Made by a program: the position numbers and the translations under genes. This document shows positions 31,618-40,015 of a stretch of DNA of 43,146 nucleotides, in pieces; the stretch's first letter is position 1, and each line of letters opens with the position of its first letter. This DNA comes from Phycisphaerae bacterium. Lineage in GTDB: Bacteria > Planctomycetota > Phycisphaerae > UBA1845. The notes below the pieces were generated by a model that was not told the DNA's origin, ran no database searches, and was given only the letters and a program-made list of their open reading frames with translations. The stretch spans positions 1 through 43,146 of the forward strand of contig JAGVHG010000004.1 of the NCBI GenBank assembly GCA_020056715.1. Reading direction: 5' to 3'.

Positions 31618-33624
31618 ATGGCCCATGCCCACATGAATGAAATCGAGGCCGAGACCCTCAAGGCCAGCGGGCTGCTCATCGGCACCCTGATGGGCGGGAT
31701 GCTCGTGGTCAGTTCCTTCGTGATCGACTTCCCCTGGGTGGCGAGGACGTTGTTCCAACATGAAGCCGCCGTCGGATCCGGCGGCCGGGTGCACACCCCC
31801 TACTCGGATGTGATCGCCCTATGCGGGGCCGTATTGCTGGGCGCGCCGTTGGTCTGGCATGCGCTCAAAGGCCTCGCCCATGGGCACGCGCACATGGAAG
31901 AACTCGTGGCCCTGGCCGTCGTCGCAGCCGTCGCCCTGGGGGAATATCAGGAGGCAGGCATCATCGCGTTCTTCATGGTCATCTCCAACTTGATCGAAAC
32001 GCGAACGGCGCTGGGAGCGCGAGCGTCGATCGAGTCGCTGCTTCGTCTTACGCCGGACAAGGCCCATCGCCTCGGACCCGGCGGATCGGAAGAGATCGTG
32101 GACGCAAAGATGCTCCGCGCCGGGGAAATGATCCGCGTGCGGCCCGGCGACAACATTCCCGCCGACGGGGAGGTCCTCTCCGGGGAATCGACCGTCAATC
32201 AGGCCAATATCACCGGTGAGTCAATCCCCGTGGACAAGGCCGTCGGGCATGAAGTCTTCAGCGGCACGAACAACCTTACGGGCATGTTGGACATCCGCGT
32301 GACCAAGGCCGGGGCCGATACGACGCTGGGCCGCGTTCAGCACCTCATCCTCGACGCCGAGAAGACCCGCATCCCCCTCATGCGCCTCATCGACCGCTAC
32401 GCGGGCTGGTATACGCCGACGGTCTGCATGTTGGCGGCCGTGGTCTGGTTCTTCTCCGAGGACAAGGAGGTCGGAGTCCGCAAGGCGATCACCATGCTCA
32501 TCATCGCCTGCCCGTGTGCCCTGGTCCTGGCGACGCCGACGGCGATGGTGGCGGCGCTAAGCTGCGCCGCGCGCCTGGGGATCCTCATCAAGAACGTCGT
32601 GCAACTGGAGTTCGCCCGCTCGATTACCGCGATCATCTTCGACAAGACGGGGACGCTCACCACGGGCGAACTGTCGGTGACGCAGATGAAACCCGCTCCG
32701 GGCGTGGACGGTGTGGACTTGTTGTGGGCGGCGGCCTCAGCGGAACAGATGAGCAAACATCCCGCGGCGCTGGCCCTTACCGCGGTGGCGCGGAAGGCGA
32801 AGATCGAACTCGCCCATCCCAACAACTTCAATGAAACCGCCGGTCGGGGCGTCGCGGCCCAAGTGGGCGGCGATCAAATCCTCGTCGGGCGTAGTCAATG
32901 GCTCACCGACCAGGGCGTGGACATGAGCCTCACGCGGCACCCGGACTACGCCGAGCCGGATGGGGTGAGCATGTTGTACGTCGCCCGCAGTGGGAAATGC
33001 CTGGGCTGGATCGGGTTGGAAGATCGGACGCGCAGCGAGGCCCGCTCGGCGATCGACGAGCTTCGCAAGCTGAAAATCCGCAACCTCTCGATGGTCACCG
33101 GCGACAAATGGTCCGTCGCTCGCCGCGTCGGGGCGGAGATGGGCTGCACCGAGGTCCAGGCCGAGGTCCTGCCGGAGGAGAAGCTGCAACTGGTGGACGA
33201 TCTGCGCCGCCGAGGCCACAAGGTGTGCGTCGTCGGCGACGGGGTCAACGACGCTCCCATGCTGGCCGCCAGCGACTTAGGCATCGCCATGGGCGCCGCC
33301 GGCAGCGACGTGGCCATCAACTCCGCCTCCATCGCCTTAATGAACAACGACCTATCGCGATTGCCCTTCCTCATTCGTTTATCGCGAGCGACGACGAAGG
33401 TCGTCTGGCAAAACATCCTTTTCGGCGTGGCCTTCATCGTCATCACCATGACCCTGGCCATCTGGGGTCCGCTGACACCGATCACCGCCGCCGTGGCCCA
33501 CACCGTCGCCACGGCCGTGGTCATCTTCAACAGCGCCCGCCTCGTCCGCTACGGCGAAGAACGTGCCACCGAACTGGAAAGCTACCTCGGCCCCTTCCCT
33601 GCTCAACCTGTCGTGGCCGCGTGA
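31618..33624 (+). CDS. heavy-metal-translocating P1B-type ATPase without metal-binding N-domain
   Basis: 668 residues. The metal-pathway motif CPCALVLATPT is near 297, TGES in the actuator domain near 200, the phosphorylation site DKTGTLTTGE near 341, SKHP near 380, and GDGVNDAPML near 540. There is no N-terminal HMA domain; the start MAHAHMNEIEAE has only three dispersed histidines. The C-terminal membrane segments read AVAHTVATAVVIFNSARL, without the MxxSS motif that marks copper pumps. That favours Zn/Cd/Co-type export, but the subtype is not certain. The CopA-type pump encoded at 36383-38593 differs strongly. It forms its own unit. Confidence 0.9.
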   Translation: MAHAHMNEIEAETLKASGLLIGTLMGGMLVVSSFVIDFPWVARTLFQHEAAVGSGGRVHTPYSDVIALCGAVLLGAPLVWHALKGLAHGHAHMEELVALAVVAAVALGEYQEAGIIAFFMVISNLIETRTALGARASIESLLRLTPDKAHRLGPGGSEEIVDAKMLRAGEMIRVRPGDNIPADGEVLSGESTVNQANITGESIPVDKAVGHEVFSGTNNLTGMLDIRVTKAGADTTLGRVQHLILDAEKTRIPLMRLIDRYAGWYTPTVCMLAAVVWFFSEDKEVGVRKAITMLIIACPCALVLATPTAMVAALSCAARLGILIKNVVQLEFARSITAIIFDKTGTLTTGELSVTQMKPAPGVDGVDLLWAAASAEQMSKHPAALALTAVARKAKIELAHPNNFNETAGRGVAAQVGGDQILVGRSQWLTDQGVDMSLTRHPDYAEPDGVSMLYVARSGKCLGWIGLEDRTRSEARSAIDELRKLKIRNLSMVTGDKWSVARRVGAEMGCTEVQAEVLPEEKLQLVDDLRRRGHKVCVVGDGVNDAPMLAASDLGIAMGAAGSDVAINSASIALMNNDLSRLPFLIRLSRATTKVVWQNILFGVAFIVITMTLAIWGPLTPITAAVAHTVATAVVIFNSARLVRYGEERATELESYLGPFPAQPVVAA

Positions 33625-33819
33625 TCAGAGCCGCGAACGGAAGAGCGGATATTACCATACACCCGATCAGGCCGGGTGGCCCATCTCCTTGGGACATGAG
33701 TAGACGATGATATACGCTCAGCGCCGTGCCCCCGCATCTTCTCCTTTTGCGAGAATCCTCTCTCGCACGCGTTCCGTCGGGATTCCTTTCCCGCGGAGTT
33801 GGTCAACATGGGAGGACCG

Positions 33820-33987
33820 TTAATCCTTGTCCTTATCTTTCTTCTTTTCCGTTGTTTCGAGCTTGATTTCGCGTTTCGTGTTCGGGCCTTCCAGCGTGAT
33901 GCTGCGGGTCTTCTTCTGCTGACATGCCAAAGGAAAGAGCGCAGAAATACACAGGAGTATCAAAACCGAGAGTCTGTACGATCGCAT
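33820..33987 (-). CDS. 55-residue lipoprotein
   Basis: The frame from ATG 33987 to TAA 33820 encodes a lipoprotein signal (MRSYRLSVLILLCISALF) with lipobox PLAC and the lipidated Cys at residue 22. A charged tail follows, ending KLETTEKKKDKDKD. AAAGGAG precedes the ATG by eight bases. Mature length is only about 34 residues. No homologue is recognised. It lies between the metal ATPase and purE on the opposite strand. The signal peptide, Cys and ribosome-binding site make it a convincing gene. Confidence 0.72.
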   Translation of the reverse strand: MRSYRLSVLILLCISALFPLACQQKKTRSITLEGPNTKREIKLETTEKKKDKDKD

Positions 33988-34169
33988 CGGGAAATCTCCT
34001 TTACCATGACCTAGGGTTCACCCAGTTCTTCAAGGTAGCAGCACGGGATAGGCCGTGCAAGTAACAGGAGACTGAAGGCGTGAACGGGGAATGGCCTTCA
34101 AAGAAACCCATCCGTTAGGCCTTCCCATCCGGTAATGTTTTTGTTATACAAGGCGAGTCGGAGGTACTT

Positions 34170-34676
34170 ATGCCTAAGCCTAGAATCGCGGTCGTTTTTG
34201 GTAGTGACTCCGATTGGCCGGTGATGGAGTCCTGCGTTAAGCAGCTTCGCGCGTTCGGCGAAAACGCCCACGTCGAGGTGATGAGTGCCCATCGCAACCC
34301 GCAACGCGTACAAGAGTTCGCGTCCCAGGCCGAGGCCGACGGGTTCGACGTCATCATCGCCGCGGCGGGGATGTCCAACGCCCTCGCAGGCGCCATCGCG
34401 GCCCACACCTGCCTGCCCGTCATCGGAGTCCCGCTGGGCGACGGCTCGCTGCACGGATTCGACGCCTTGCTTTCTACGGTGCAGATGCCGCCCGGCGTTC
34501 CCGTCGCAACGGTTTCGGTCGGCGAGGCCGGGGCCAAGAACGCGGCGTTGTTGGCGATTCAAATCATCGCCCGCCATGACAAGAAGCTCGCCGCCGCCTA
34601 CAAGACCTTCAAAGCGGACCAAACCAAGGCCGTCGAAGCCAAGAACCTTGCCCTATTGAAACGTATCGGATCGTAG
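34170..34676 (+). CDS. purE: PurE-type AIR carboxylase / N5-CAIR mutase
   Basis: 168 residues with GGAGG upstream. Substrate-binding motifs GSDSDWPVM near 11 and SAHRNPQR near 39 are class I-like, as is VQMPPGVPVATVSVG. But the active-site loop, usually GAGGAAHLPG, reads AAGMSNALAG, and KNAALLA follows near 127. As I recall, these two phrases resemble class II PurE (AIR carboxylase using CO2 directly). The enzyme carboxylates AIR in purine synthesis either way. No purK is seen nearby. A terminator-like hairpin follows at 34703. Confidence 0.88.
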   Translation: MPKPRIAVVFGSDSDWPVMESCVKQLRAFGENAHVEVMSAHRNPQRVQEFASQAEADGFDVIIAAAGMSNALAGAIAAHTCLPVIGVPLGDGSLHGFDALLSTVQMPPGVPVATVSVGEAGAKNAALLAIQIIARHDKKLAAAYKTFKADQTKAVEAKNLALLKRIGS

Positions 34677-34702
34677 AGCGCATCGCAGTGCGTTAGTGGA
34701 TT

Positions 34703-34729
34703 GCATGGCGGCGCTTCGCTTGGCCATGC
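34703..34729 (+). terminator. hairpin after purE
   Basis: GCATGGCGGCGC and the partner TGGCCATGC form a stem close to that of the terminator at 18634. No long T-run follows, so termination is uncertain. Confidence 0.4.
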
Positions 34730-34738
34730 CACCCGCCT

Positions 34739-34796
34739 AAAACCCCCTCACCCTACCCTCTCCCCCCGAAGGGGGCGAGGGGTATTAAGACGCACT
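34739..34796. repeat. family 1 palindromic repeat between purE and larC
   Basis: The copy includes the hairpin and the tail AAGACGCACTC. It lies between the 3' ends of convergent purE and larC, ending 15 bases before the larC stop. Confidence 0.85.
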
Positions 34797-34811
34797 CTTA
34801 TCTCGTCAACA

Positions 34812-35984
34812 TCATCGTCGCGCCCAAGCGGCGTTGGTCGCGGCGATGACCTCGCGTAGGGCGACGCCGTGCTTGAGCGCCGCGGCCTTGCAGTCCTCAA
34901 ATTCAGGGCTTGCCGTCACCACGCCCTCGCGCTCGCCAACCTTCATTCGGATATCGCCAAACGGGGTTGCAACGTTCTCGAATCGCCGATGTAGTTTAGT
35001 ACGCTCTACGGTGCGGCGGCGGATGCCGAACGTTGTCGTCTCGGCGAACAGGATTCGTTCCATCGCCGGAACTTTCCCGATCTCACATAAGACCGTGAGC
35101 ACCACGCCAGACCGCTGCTTCTTCATCAGGATCGGCACGGTATACACGTCCAGTGCGCCCTCGGTAAACAATCGCTCCGTGCAGTAACCGACCACCTCGG
35201 GCGAAGTGTCGTCGAGGTTGGTTTCCAGCATCACGATTTGGTCGACGTCGCCGTACTCTTCGACGCCCTCACCGATGAGGACCCGAAGCACGTTCGGTCG
35301 AGTTCGTCCCTCGCGGGTGCCTACCCCGTAGCCGACGGCGGTCAGGGTCATCGGCGGAATTGGCCCGAATGCGGAAGACAGCGTTGTCAAAACGGCCGCG
35401 GCAGTCGGGGTGGTTAGCTCACCGACCTCGTCACACGCCGCGAGGGGCACACCCAGGAGCAGTCGGGTCGTCGCCGGGGCTGGAATCGGCAAGACGCCGT
35501 GATCGCACGTCACCGTTCCCGACCCGGTCGGGATCGGTGAGCAGACTACCCGGTCCACGTGGAGCAGTTCCAGCGCCAGGACGGCCCCGACCACATCGAC
35601 GATCGCGTCTACCGCTCCGACCTCGTGGAAGTGGACCTTCTCGACCGTGGTTCCGTGGACGGCCGCCTCCGCCTCCGCCAACCGTTGAAAGACCCGGCAG
35701 GCCGTATCCCGAACGCCTTCCGACAGCGCGGACGACTTCAAGATATCGAGAACGTGCCGCAAATGCCGGTGGGGCTGCGGCGCGCCAGCATCGAGTTGAA
35801 CGTTGAATCGCGTCGCGGCCAGGCCCTGCTTCGTGACGCGTTCGATGGATAGGCCGTACCCCCCGACCTTCAGCCCGGACAACCCCTTCCGCAGAGCGTC
35901 CGCATCAGCACCGGCGTCAACCAGGGCCGCGACGATCATATCGCCGCCGGCCCCGCTGAAGCAGTCGAAATAGGCGATGTTCAT
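34812..35984 (-). CDS. larC: LarC-type nickel insertion protein
   Basis: 390 residues. LarC inserts Ni into the pincer cofactor of lactate racemase-like enzymes. Diagnostic are IAYFDCFSGAGGDMIVAALVDAGA at the N-terminus, KVHFHEVGAVDAIVDVVGAVLAL near 120, SPIPTGSGTVTCDHGVLPIPAPAT and ELTTPTAAAVLTTL. The second domain begins near 265 with LETNLDDTSPEVVGY. Full length is normal. larB, larE and larA are not in the window; the closest gene, purE, belongs to the fold family that also supplies part of LarB, but it is a purine enzyme here. Cofactor users are unknown. Confidence 0.9.
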   Translation of the reverse strand: MNIAYFDCFSGAGGDMIVAALVDAGADADALRKGLSGLKVGGYGLSIERVTKQGLAATRFNVQLDAGAPQPHRHLRHVLDILKSSALSEGVRDTACRVFQRLAEAEAAVHGTTVEKVHFHEVGAVDAIVDVVGAVLALELLHVDRVVCSPIPTGSGTVTCDHGVLPIPAPATTRLLLGVPLAACDEVGELTTPTAAAVLTTLSSAFGPIPPMTLTAVGYGVGTREGRTRPNVLRVLIGEGVEEYGDVDQIVMLETNLDDTSPEVVGYCTERLFTEGALDVYTVPILMKKQRSGVVLTVLCEIGKVPAMERILFAETTTFGIRRRTVERTKLHRRFENVATPFGDIRMKVGEREGVVTASPEFEDCKAAALKHGVALREVIAATNAAWARR

Positions 35985-36382
35985 GTTTGATGCCCGTGGC
36001 GCGATCCAGTTCGTAAGCGGATCATACCGTAGACGGAGTGGTATAGCGACGGTCGAACCCTGATGTTGGGATGCCGAGAAGGGGAAACGCCGCTGCTGAG
36101 AAAATAGGCGGCACGTTGCCTATTTTCTCAGCAGACAAACACCGAAACGACGAAACACCGACCATCAGCTTCGAATCGGGTTCGTTTTTCGGCGGGCATC
36201 CCCCAGAAACTCCTTTCGCGGTAACCCTTTGCGTGATTTCCAATCGGCTTCGTTTGGTAATGGCTTTTCGTGGGATAGCCACGAAGCCACGTAGACACGG
36301 AGCCACGGAGCCACGGAGGGATTTGGTCGGGAGACTTGTCTGTACGGTTCCTCTGCTCAATCTTCACGACCTGCGTGACTGA
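35985..36382. other. gene-free gap with a perfect 17-bp inverted repeat
   Basis: No convincing gene is present. CTGCTGAGAAAATAGGC (36093-36109) and its exact complement (36118-36134) flank an 8-base loop. A repeat run (GCCACGAAGCCACGTAGACA followed by two GGAGCCAC units, 36278-36318) follows. The gap contains the larC upstream region and follows copA on the same strand. Confidence 0.65.
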
Positions 36383-38593
36383 TTACGATGATGGAACATG
36401 AAGCCGTCGCAAACGAAGGGAATTCAAGACCACGCTGATCGACGAGAACATCATCGCCGCGGCTGCAATGCCGGGGGACACCCGACCGGTCGCAGCCAGA
36501 GGGATCGCCGCGACGTTGTAGAAGAAGGCCCAGAAAAGGTTTTGCTTGATGATCCGCACGCTGCGCCGGGCGAGGATGATGATCGTAGGCAGACGATCGA
36601 GACGATCATGGACAATGGTGATGTCGGCCGCACCGATGGCCACGTCGGTCGCCGAACCAAATGTGATCCCCACGTCCGCCGCCGCCAGCGCGGGTGCGTC
36701 GTTAATCCCGTCGCCGACCACGCCGACCCGTTCCCCGCCCTGCATGCACCGATGAATCTCGGCGAGCTTGGTTTCGGGGGTCATCTCCGCATGAATTTCG
36801 GTGATGCCGATCTGTTCGGCGACGGCATCGGCCGTGGCCCGATGGTCACCAGTGAGCATGTCTATGGCGACACCAAGCCGCTTCAACGCCGCGATCGCCT
36901 CGCGTGCATGAGGACGAAGCGTATCGGCCACACCGATTGCTCCCGCACATTGTCCGTCCAAGCCGACAAGCACCACCGACTGGCCCTTGGCCGCAAGCTG
37001 CCGGTGCATCTCTTCAACGTTCTCAACGAGAATTCCACTCGTTTGCAGGTAGACCTTGCTACCGACGTACACTGTTTGTCCGTCGATCACCGCGCGAACG
37101 CCCTGCCCGGCTCGACTCTCGAACTCACCGGGTTCGACCAGAGCGAGGCTTCGACGCTTTGCCTCGGTGACGATGGCGCGTGCCAGCGGGTGCTGGGAGA
37201 ACTGCTCGGCGGACGCGGCCAGCCGGAGCATGTCGTCACCTTCTCGTACCCAGGCGATGACTTCCTGCACGGTCGGCGAGCCGGTCGTCAAAGTGCCGGT
37301 CTTGTCCAGGAACAGGCGGTCGATCCTTCCAGCCGCTTCGAGGGCGGCGGCGTCGCGGATGAGGATACCGTCGAGTGCGGCGGCGCCGGCGGCGACCATG
37401 ACGGCGGTGGGAGTGGCCAGCCCCATCGCACACGGGCAGGCGATGACCAGCACCGCCACCGCCCGTTGAATCGCCGTCGCCCAGTCCATCCCCGCCAGCG
37501 AGTGCGTGCCAACCAATGTCACTGCGGCCAGGAATATCACGATCGGCACGAACACACCGGCCACGCGGTCGGCGATCCGCTGCATCCGCGTCTTGCCCGA
37601 CTGCGCTTCCTCCACGGCGCGGATGATCCGACCCATCGTCGATTCCGCACCCACCCGCGTTGCCTCGACGGTCAACAGCCCATCACGAACGAGACTTCCG
37701 GCCACGACCGCATCACCGACGCGGCGATGACGCGGCATGGACTCGCCGGTGACGGCGCTCTCGTCCACTGCGCCCTCACCCGCCACGACGCGGCCATCCA
37801 CGGGTACGACCGTATCCTGGGCGATGCGGATTTTGTCGCCCGGTCTGATCCGTTCGATGTGTACTTCCTGGATGCCATCGGTTGTCACCAACTGCGCCGT
37901 CGCAGGCATTCGGTGGGCCAGGGCCGAAATCGCGGTCGCAGCGTTGTGCTTGGCCCGCAACTCCAGATATCGACCCAGGTTGATGAACGCGAGGATCATC
38001 GCGGCGGCGTCAAACTCCGCGGCATCAGGCCCGCCGCGCAAAAGATTGATAACTCCCGAAACGTAGGCCACGCAAACGCCCAGCGAAATGAGCAATTCCA
38101 TGTTCGCCGACCGATGGATAATCGCCCGAAGTCCGCTTACGAGGATCGGTGCAGCCGCCGACGAGAAAAGAAGCAGCGTGCACAGAAGAGCCTGAATCGC
38201 GTGAGGCCAAACGTGCCCGCCGCCGTCATGGGACTGCAGCGTCGGCGCCAGCCAGTGCAACGCCATGACCGGCCCCGCAACCGCGACCGCTTGCCACAGG
38301 GCTTGTTGTTGCTGCCGTAGTTTTTCCGAATGGGTACGATCCAGACTGCTATTCGCGGCATCGGCCACACGATATGTGTCCGCGTCGTACCCGGCCGCGC
38401 GGACGGCCTCTATCAACGCTTGCCGATCGGGCATCATCCCGCCAAAGTCGATCGCGGCCACTTGGGTCGTCAGATTCACCCGCGCGTGGGCCACTCCCTC
38501 GACCGACTGCAGCGCACGCTCGACGCGGGCGACGCAACCGCCGCAGGTCATCCCCTCAATCCGCAGTCGAATGGGTTCGCGTGTTTCCGGCAT
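36383..38593 (-). CDS. copA: CopA-type copper-exporting P1B-1 ATPase
   Basis: 736 residues. An N-terminal heavy-metal domain carries GMTCGGC (residues 14-20). Membrane pathway CPCAMGLATPT is near 385, DKTGTLTTGSPT near 430, SQHPLARA near 470, TGES near 285, and GDGINDAPAL near 625. The final membrane spans contain FYN (NLFWAFFYNVAAIPLA) and MMFSSISVVLNSLRL, the copper(I)-specific motifs. It exports Cu+ using ATP. It is leftward and separate from the second metal ATPase encoded at 31618. No chaperone gene or regulator is adjacent. Confidence 0.95.
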   Translation of the reverse strand: MPETREPIRLRIEGMTCGGCVARVERALQSVEGVAHARVNLTTQVAAIDFGGMMPDRQALIEAVRAAGYDADTYRVADAANSSLDRTHSEKLRQQQQALWQAVAVAGPVMALHWLAPTLQSHDGGGHVWPHAIQALLCTLLLFSSAAAPILVSGLRAIIHRSANMELLISLGVCVAYVSGVINLLRGGPDAAEFDAAAMILAFINLGRYLELRAKHNAATAISALAHRMPATAQLVTTDGIQEVHIERIRPGDKIRIAQDTVVPVDGRVVAGEGAVDESAVTGESMPRHRRVGDAVVAGSLVRDGLLTVEATRVGAESTMGRIIRAVEEAQSGKTRMQRIADRVAGVFVPIVIFLAAVTLVGTHSLAGMDWATAIQRAVAVLVIACPCAMGLATPTAVMVAAGAAALDGILIRDAAALEAAGRIDRLFLDKTGTLTTGSPTVQEVIAWVREGDDMLRLAASAEQFSQHPLARAIVTEAKRRSLALVEPGEFESRAGQGVRAVIDGQTVYVGSKVYLQTSGILVENVEEMHRQLAAKGQSVVLVGLDGQCAGAIGVADTLRPHAREAIAALKRLGVAIDMLTGDHRATADAVAEQIGITEIHAEMTPETKLAEIHRCMQGGERVGVVGDGINDAPALAAADVGITFGSATDVAIGAADITIVHDRLDRLPTIIILARRSVRIIKQNLFWAFFYNVAAIPLAATGRVSPGIAAAAMMFSSISVVLNSLRLRRLHVPSS

Positions 38594-38623
38594 GGGTCTA
38601 ACGGCGGATCAGAGGCGAGTCCG

Positions 38624-38666
38624 AGCCCCCTCACCCTACCCTCTCCCCCAAAAGGGGGAGAGGGGA
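38624..38666. repeat. family 1 palindromic repeat
   Basis: CCCTCACCCTACCCTCTCCC and GGGGGAGAGGGG form the hairpin in the 86-base gap before copA. Confidence 0.85.
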
Positions 38667-38679
38667 ATAGAATTGCTGG

Positions 38680-39915
38680 TCATTCTTTCTCTGGTGCGGC
38701 GGAACGCGCCGCCGGTTTCAGCAGGCGTACGCCGCCCCAGTCGACGTGATCCGACAGGTCCAGCCCGTCGCCGTAATCCACAACGAGTGTCAATGTGTTG
38801 ACACCCGTCACGTCTACCTTTACATCGCGCGGGGGGTCTTGGCCGGTCAAGACGCCGCCGTCGAACAGGACCTTGCCATCGCCAAGAACGCGGAAGACCA
38901 CGCTGCCTGACGGGCGTACCGCGTCGTCGATTCCGATCGTTGCCACCAGTGACTCGTACGCCCCGCCGATCGGATAATCCAACTCCGTCTTGCTGTGTAC
39001 GCCGAGGCCCTTGTCGAACGCCCGCCCTGCCATCGACAACGGCGCTGCGGAAACACTGCGGTCTTTGCGAACCGGCCAGGGTCGGTGCAACATTCCCTCC
39101 GTTCGTTCCGCGGTCGGTGTGAGATCGCTTACATAGAGCACGCGCGGGCTTCGCACCCGCAGGCTCATGACCTCGCCGACTTTCAAGTCCAAAACGGGTC
39201 CAACCGATGTCGCGATTTTAACTGACTCGGCGTCCGCGCGCTCGATAGCTCCCGACACGACGGAGCCGTCGGACAACTCCACGGTCACGGGAAACACGGC
39301 CTGCATGTTGGCCCCGGTTGCGAAGACGATTGCGTAGATTTTGTCTGTCTGAAACGTTCTCGGCTTGTCCGCAAACGCGAAGCTCCCGCTTTCCGCGTCG
39401 AGGGTTTCCAAACGACCGCGCAAGGATTTCGTATCCTCCGGACCGCGGGTGATGAGCACGTCCTGCGCGGGCAGCCTCGCCTTCAACGCCGCCTCAAACA
39501 ACTCCTCGGCCTTGGCGAGCGCAACACTGCCGCGTACGAACTGAATCGCCGCGAGCCGGTCGAACGCAATGGGCACGGCATCGCCCAGCACGGTCCGCGT
39601 CACCACGGCTTCGGGTGCATCGCCGACGAGTTGGCCGTACAACCGACCCCCATCGGCCAAATGAAACACGATCGTCCCGTCCGACGGCCTGGCCGGACAT
39701 TCGAAGCTCACCCGCGCGAGATCATCAAACGCTATCCTCTCCATCCCCGCGGCGGTTCGTATGCTCACGCTGGTCGCATCGGGGCACCCCGCCCATTCGC
39801 CCTGTACCGTCGTACCGTCGACGCGCAACGCCTGAACCGTAGCGGCGCGTAGCGGCGCGGTAGTCCATCCGATGACCACCAACGCCATCAACGCCCACGC
39901 ACGATTACCCGTCAT
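38680..39915 (-). CDS. secreted NPCBM-domain protein
   Basis: 411 residues. The signal peptide is MTGNRAWALMALVVIGWTTA with cleavage after LRAA. The middle holds several short beta repeats (DGTIVFHLADGGRLYGQLVG, LSDGSVVSGAIERADAES). The C-terminal 130 residues (AGRAFDKGLGVHSKTELDYPIGG to DHVDWGGVRLL) are an NPCBM carbohydrate-binding-like domain, with ATIGIDDAV and GDGKVLFDGGVLTG typical. It is probably a periplasmic or surface glycan-binding protein. It is leftward, ahead of copA, with no visible coupling. Confidence 0.85.
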   Translation of the reverse strand: MTGNRAWALMALVVIGWTTAPLRAATVQALRVDGTTVQGEWAGCPDATSVSIRTAAGMERIAFDDLARVSFECPARPSDGTIVFHLADGGRLYGQLVGDAPEAVVTRTVLGDAVPIAFDRLAAIQFVRGSVALAKAEELFEAALKARLPAQDVLITRGPEDTKSLRGRLETLDAESGSFAFADKPRTFQTDKIYAIVFATGANMQAVFPVTVELSDGSVVSGAIERADAESVKIATSVGPVLDLKVGEVMSLRVRSPRVLYVSDLTPTAERTEGMLHRPWPVRKDRSVSAAPLSMAGRAFDKGLGVHSKTELDYPIGGAYESLVATIGIDDAVRPSGSVVFRVLGDGKVLFDGGVLTGQDPPRDVKVDVTGVNTLTLVVDYGDGLDLSDHVDWGGVRLLKPAARSAAPEKE

Positions 39916-40015
39916 TAACCGTTCTACCTCTATCCGATACCCTACCCGCCGTGTAATCCGTCGGCTAGGGGGAGTTCAATCCCGGAACTAGCAATAAGGG
40001 AACAAAGAATCGCGA

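Noticed and set aside
33799-34014. Rightward 71-codon frame opposite the micro-lipoprotein
   Set aside because: No good ribosome-binding site; the opposite strand has a lipobox, signal peptide and AAAGGAG.
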